A stretch of DNA of 25,581 bases. Source: Pseudomonadota bacterium. Its GTDB lineage: Bacteria > Pseudomonadota > Alphaproteobacteria > Rhizobiales > Devosiaceae. The position numbers and the translations under genes were made by a program. The notes beneath the pieces were generated by a model. The model worked only from the letters and a program-made list of their open reading frames with translations. It searched no databases and was not told the DNA's origin. Numbering within the stretch: position 1 is the first letter of the stretch; each line of letters begins with the position of its first letter. The stretch covers positions 1 through 25,581 of the forward strand of contig JAEYZJ010000355.1 of assembly GCA_023430705.1 (NCBI GenBank). Reading direction: 5' to 3'. Of this stretch, positions 24,666-25,581 are shown one piece after another.

Positions 24666-25581
24666 ATGAAGCAGTTTAACAGGAGCGCTGTGTCGCTCGC
24701 GAGCGCCGCTCTGCTGAGCGCGCTTATGGGCTCTTCCGCCTATGCGCAGGAGCTGGAGAAGATCACGGTTCGTCTGGCCTTCATCGCCGGCGGCATCGAC
24801 GCGCCCTTCTTCGTCGCAAAGAGCAAGGGCTATTTCGAGGACGAGGGCCTCGACGTCACCATCATCGACGGTACCGGCTCCACCGATACGATCCAGGCGG
24901 TCGGCAACGGCTCCGTGCAGATGGGCAATGCCGGCATCGGCGCCCTGGCGCAGGCCGCCGCGCAGGCCAAGTTCGACAACATCACGGCGGTGTTCGGCCT
25001 GGTGCAGAAGGACCCCTCCTCCATCGTCTCGCTGAAGGGTTCGGGCATCAACTCGCCCAAGGACATCGAAGGACGCAAGTTCGCCACCGAGGCCGGCAAC
25101 TTCTCGGATGGCATGATCGGCGCTTTCGCCGCGGTGAACGGCATCGACCTCGACAAGGTCGAGCTGATCGTCACCGACAACTACATGCAGGCGGTGCTCA
25201 AGGGCGACGCCGACTTCGTCAACGTGTGGGCCAATCCCGACGGTGACAAGCTGGCCGCTTTCGCCGAGATCGAGCCGCCGATGCTGTTTGCCGACTACGG
25301 CGTGAACGTGCTCGGCTCGAGCGTGATCGTGCGCAAGGACTGGCTGGCCGAACACGAAGACGACGTTCGCGGTTACCTCCGCGCCATTACCAAGGCGCAT
25401 GCCGACGTACTCGCCAACCCCACCGAAGCGCTCGACCTGTTCATGGAGAATCGTCCGGACGCCGATCGCGAGGCCATCGGCCACGAGATCGAGGTGATGG
25501 AGAAGTACCGCCATACCGCGCGGAGCGAGGGCAAGCCGTTCGGCCAGGTCGACCCGGAAGACCTCAAGCAGACGATCAGCC
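24666..25581 (+). CDS. ABC transporter substrate-binding protein, NitT/TauT (NMT1-like) family, N-terminal part
   Basis: Starts at ATG 24666 (AGGGGA 9 nt upstream) and runs off the right edge with 305 complete codons and no stop. The signal peptide has a basic start and a hydrophobic core, with cleavage after AYA at residue 27. The mature protein matches the NMT1/SsuA-like binding fold: VRLAFIAGGIDAPFFVAKSK (35-54), GYFEDEGLDV (55-64), STDTIQAVGNGSVQMGNAGI and the domain-2 segment SSVIVRKDWL. These proteins deliver nitrate, sulfonates, pyrimidine precursors or similar small molecules to an ABC importer, whose other genes should lie to the right. Placement after the nitrilase and amidohydrolase suggests that it takes up their substrate. 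Confidence 0.88.
   Translation, partial: MKQFNRSAVSLASAALLSALMGSSAYAQELEKITVRLAFIAGGIDAPFFVAKSKGYFEDEGLDVTIIDGTGSTDTIQAVGNGSVQMGNAGIGALAQAAAQAKFDNITAVFGLVQKDPSSIVSLKGSGINSPKDIEGRKFATEAGNFSDGMIGAFAAVNGIDLDKVELIVTDNYMQAVLKGDADFVNVWANPDGDKLAAFAEIEPPMLFADYGVNVLGSSVIVRKDWLAEHEDDVRGYLRAITKAHADVLANPTEALDLFMENRPDADREAIGHEIEVMEKYRHTARSEGKPFGQVDPEDLKQTIS

Overview
The window is a GC-rich chromosomal segment. It most resembles an alphaproteobacterium: tightly packed genes with 4-bp ATGA or GTGA overlaps, a glycosyltransferase of the rhizobial LpcC type, a NikKMLQO-type nickel/cobalt importer, and FCD-type GntR control of a nitrogen-compound locus. Genus cannot be told from the sequence alone. I see no rRNA, tRNA, CRISPR array, transposase or phage gene.

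Region 1 (1-5561), nitrogen and nickel. The tail of a probable urea transporter is followed by an AmtB ammonium channel. Converging on amtB is a NikR-family repressor, divergent from an ECF-type nickel/cobalt importer in the order nikK-nikM-nikL-nikQ-nikO. Urea transport, ammonium transport and nickel uptake together suggest a urease locus just left of the window. The NikR homologue lacks all four canonical high-affinity nickel ligands and has a His-rich tail instead. The two secreted components are predicted to begin with histidine after signal-peptide cleavage.

Region 2 (5685-9192). An FUSC-type membrane protein (possible aromatic acid or efflux protein) converges on a Tat-exported, tannase-like serine esterase.

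Region 3 (9384-19869), a glycan assembly and export locus. A leftward run encodes a GT4-like glycosyltransferase, an MsbA-like ABC exporter, a two-part protein (unknown N-terminal half plus PL5-like alginate-lyase domain), a GT2 glycosyltransferase and an LpcC-like GT4 enzyme. Divergent from it is a 1066-residue protein joining a helical-repeat region, a GT2 domain and a polysaccharide pyruvyl transferase domain. No Wzx, Wzy, Wza or KpsMT-type gene is visible. This looks like a dedicated pathway for a pyruvylated glycan or glycolipid, and it is the best candidate for an undescribed system here.

Region 4 (19950-25581), uptake and breakdown of an amide or N-heterocycle. A GntR/FCD regulator and an SBF-like transporter face a translationally coupled nitrilase-superfamily hydrolase and an ATZ/TRZ-type amidohydrolase. 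A terminator-like hairpin follows, then the start of a NitT/TauT (NMT1-like) ABC substrate-binding protein that runs off the right edge. The nitrilase has Arg where the catalytic Lys is expected.
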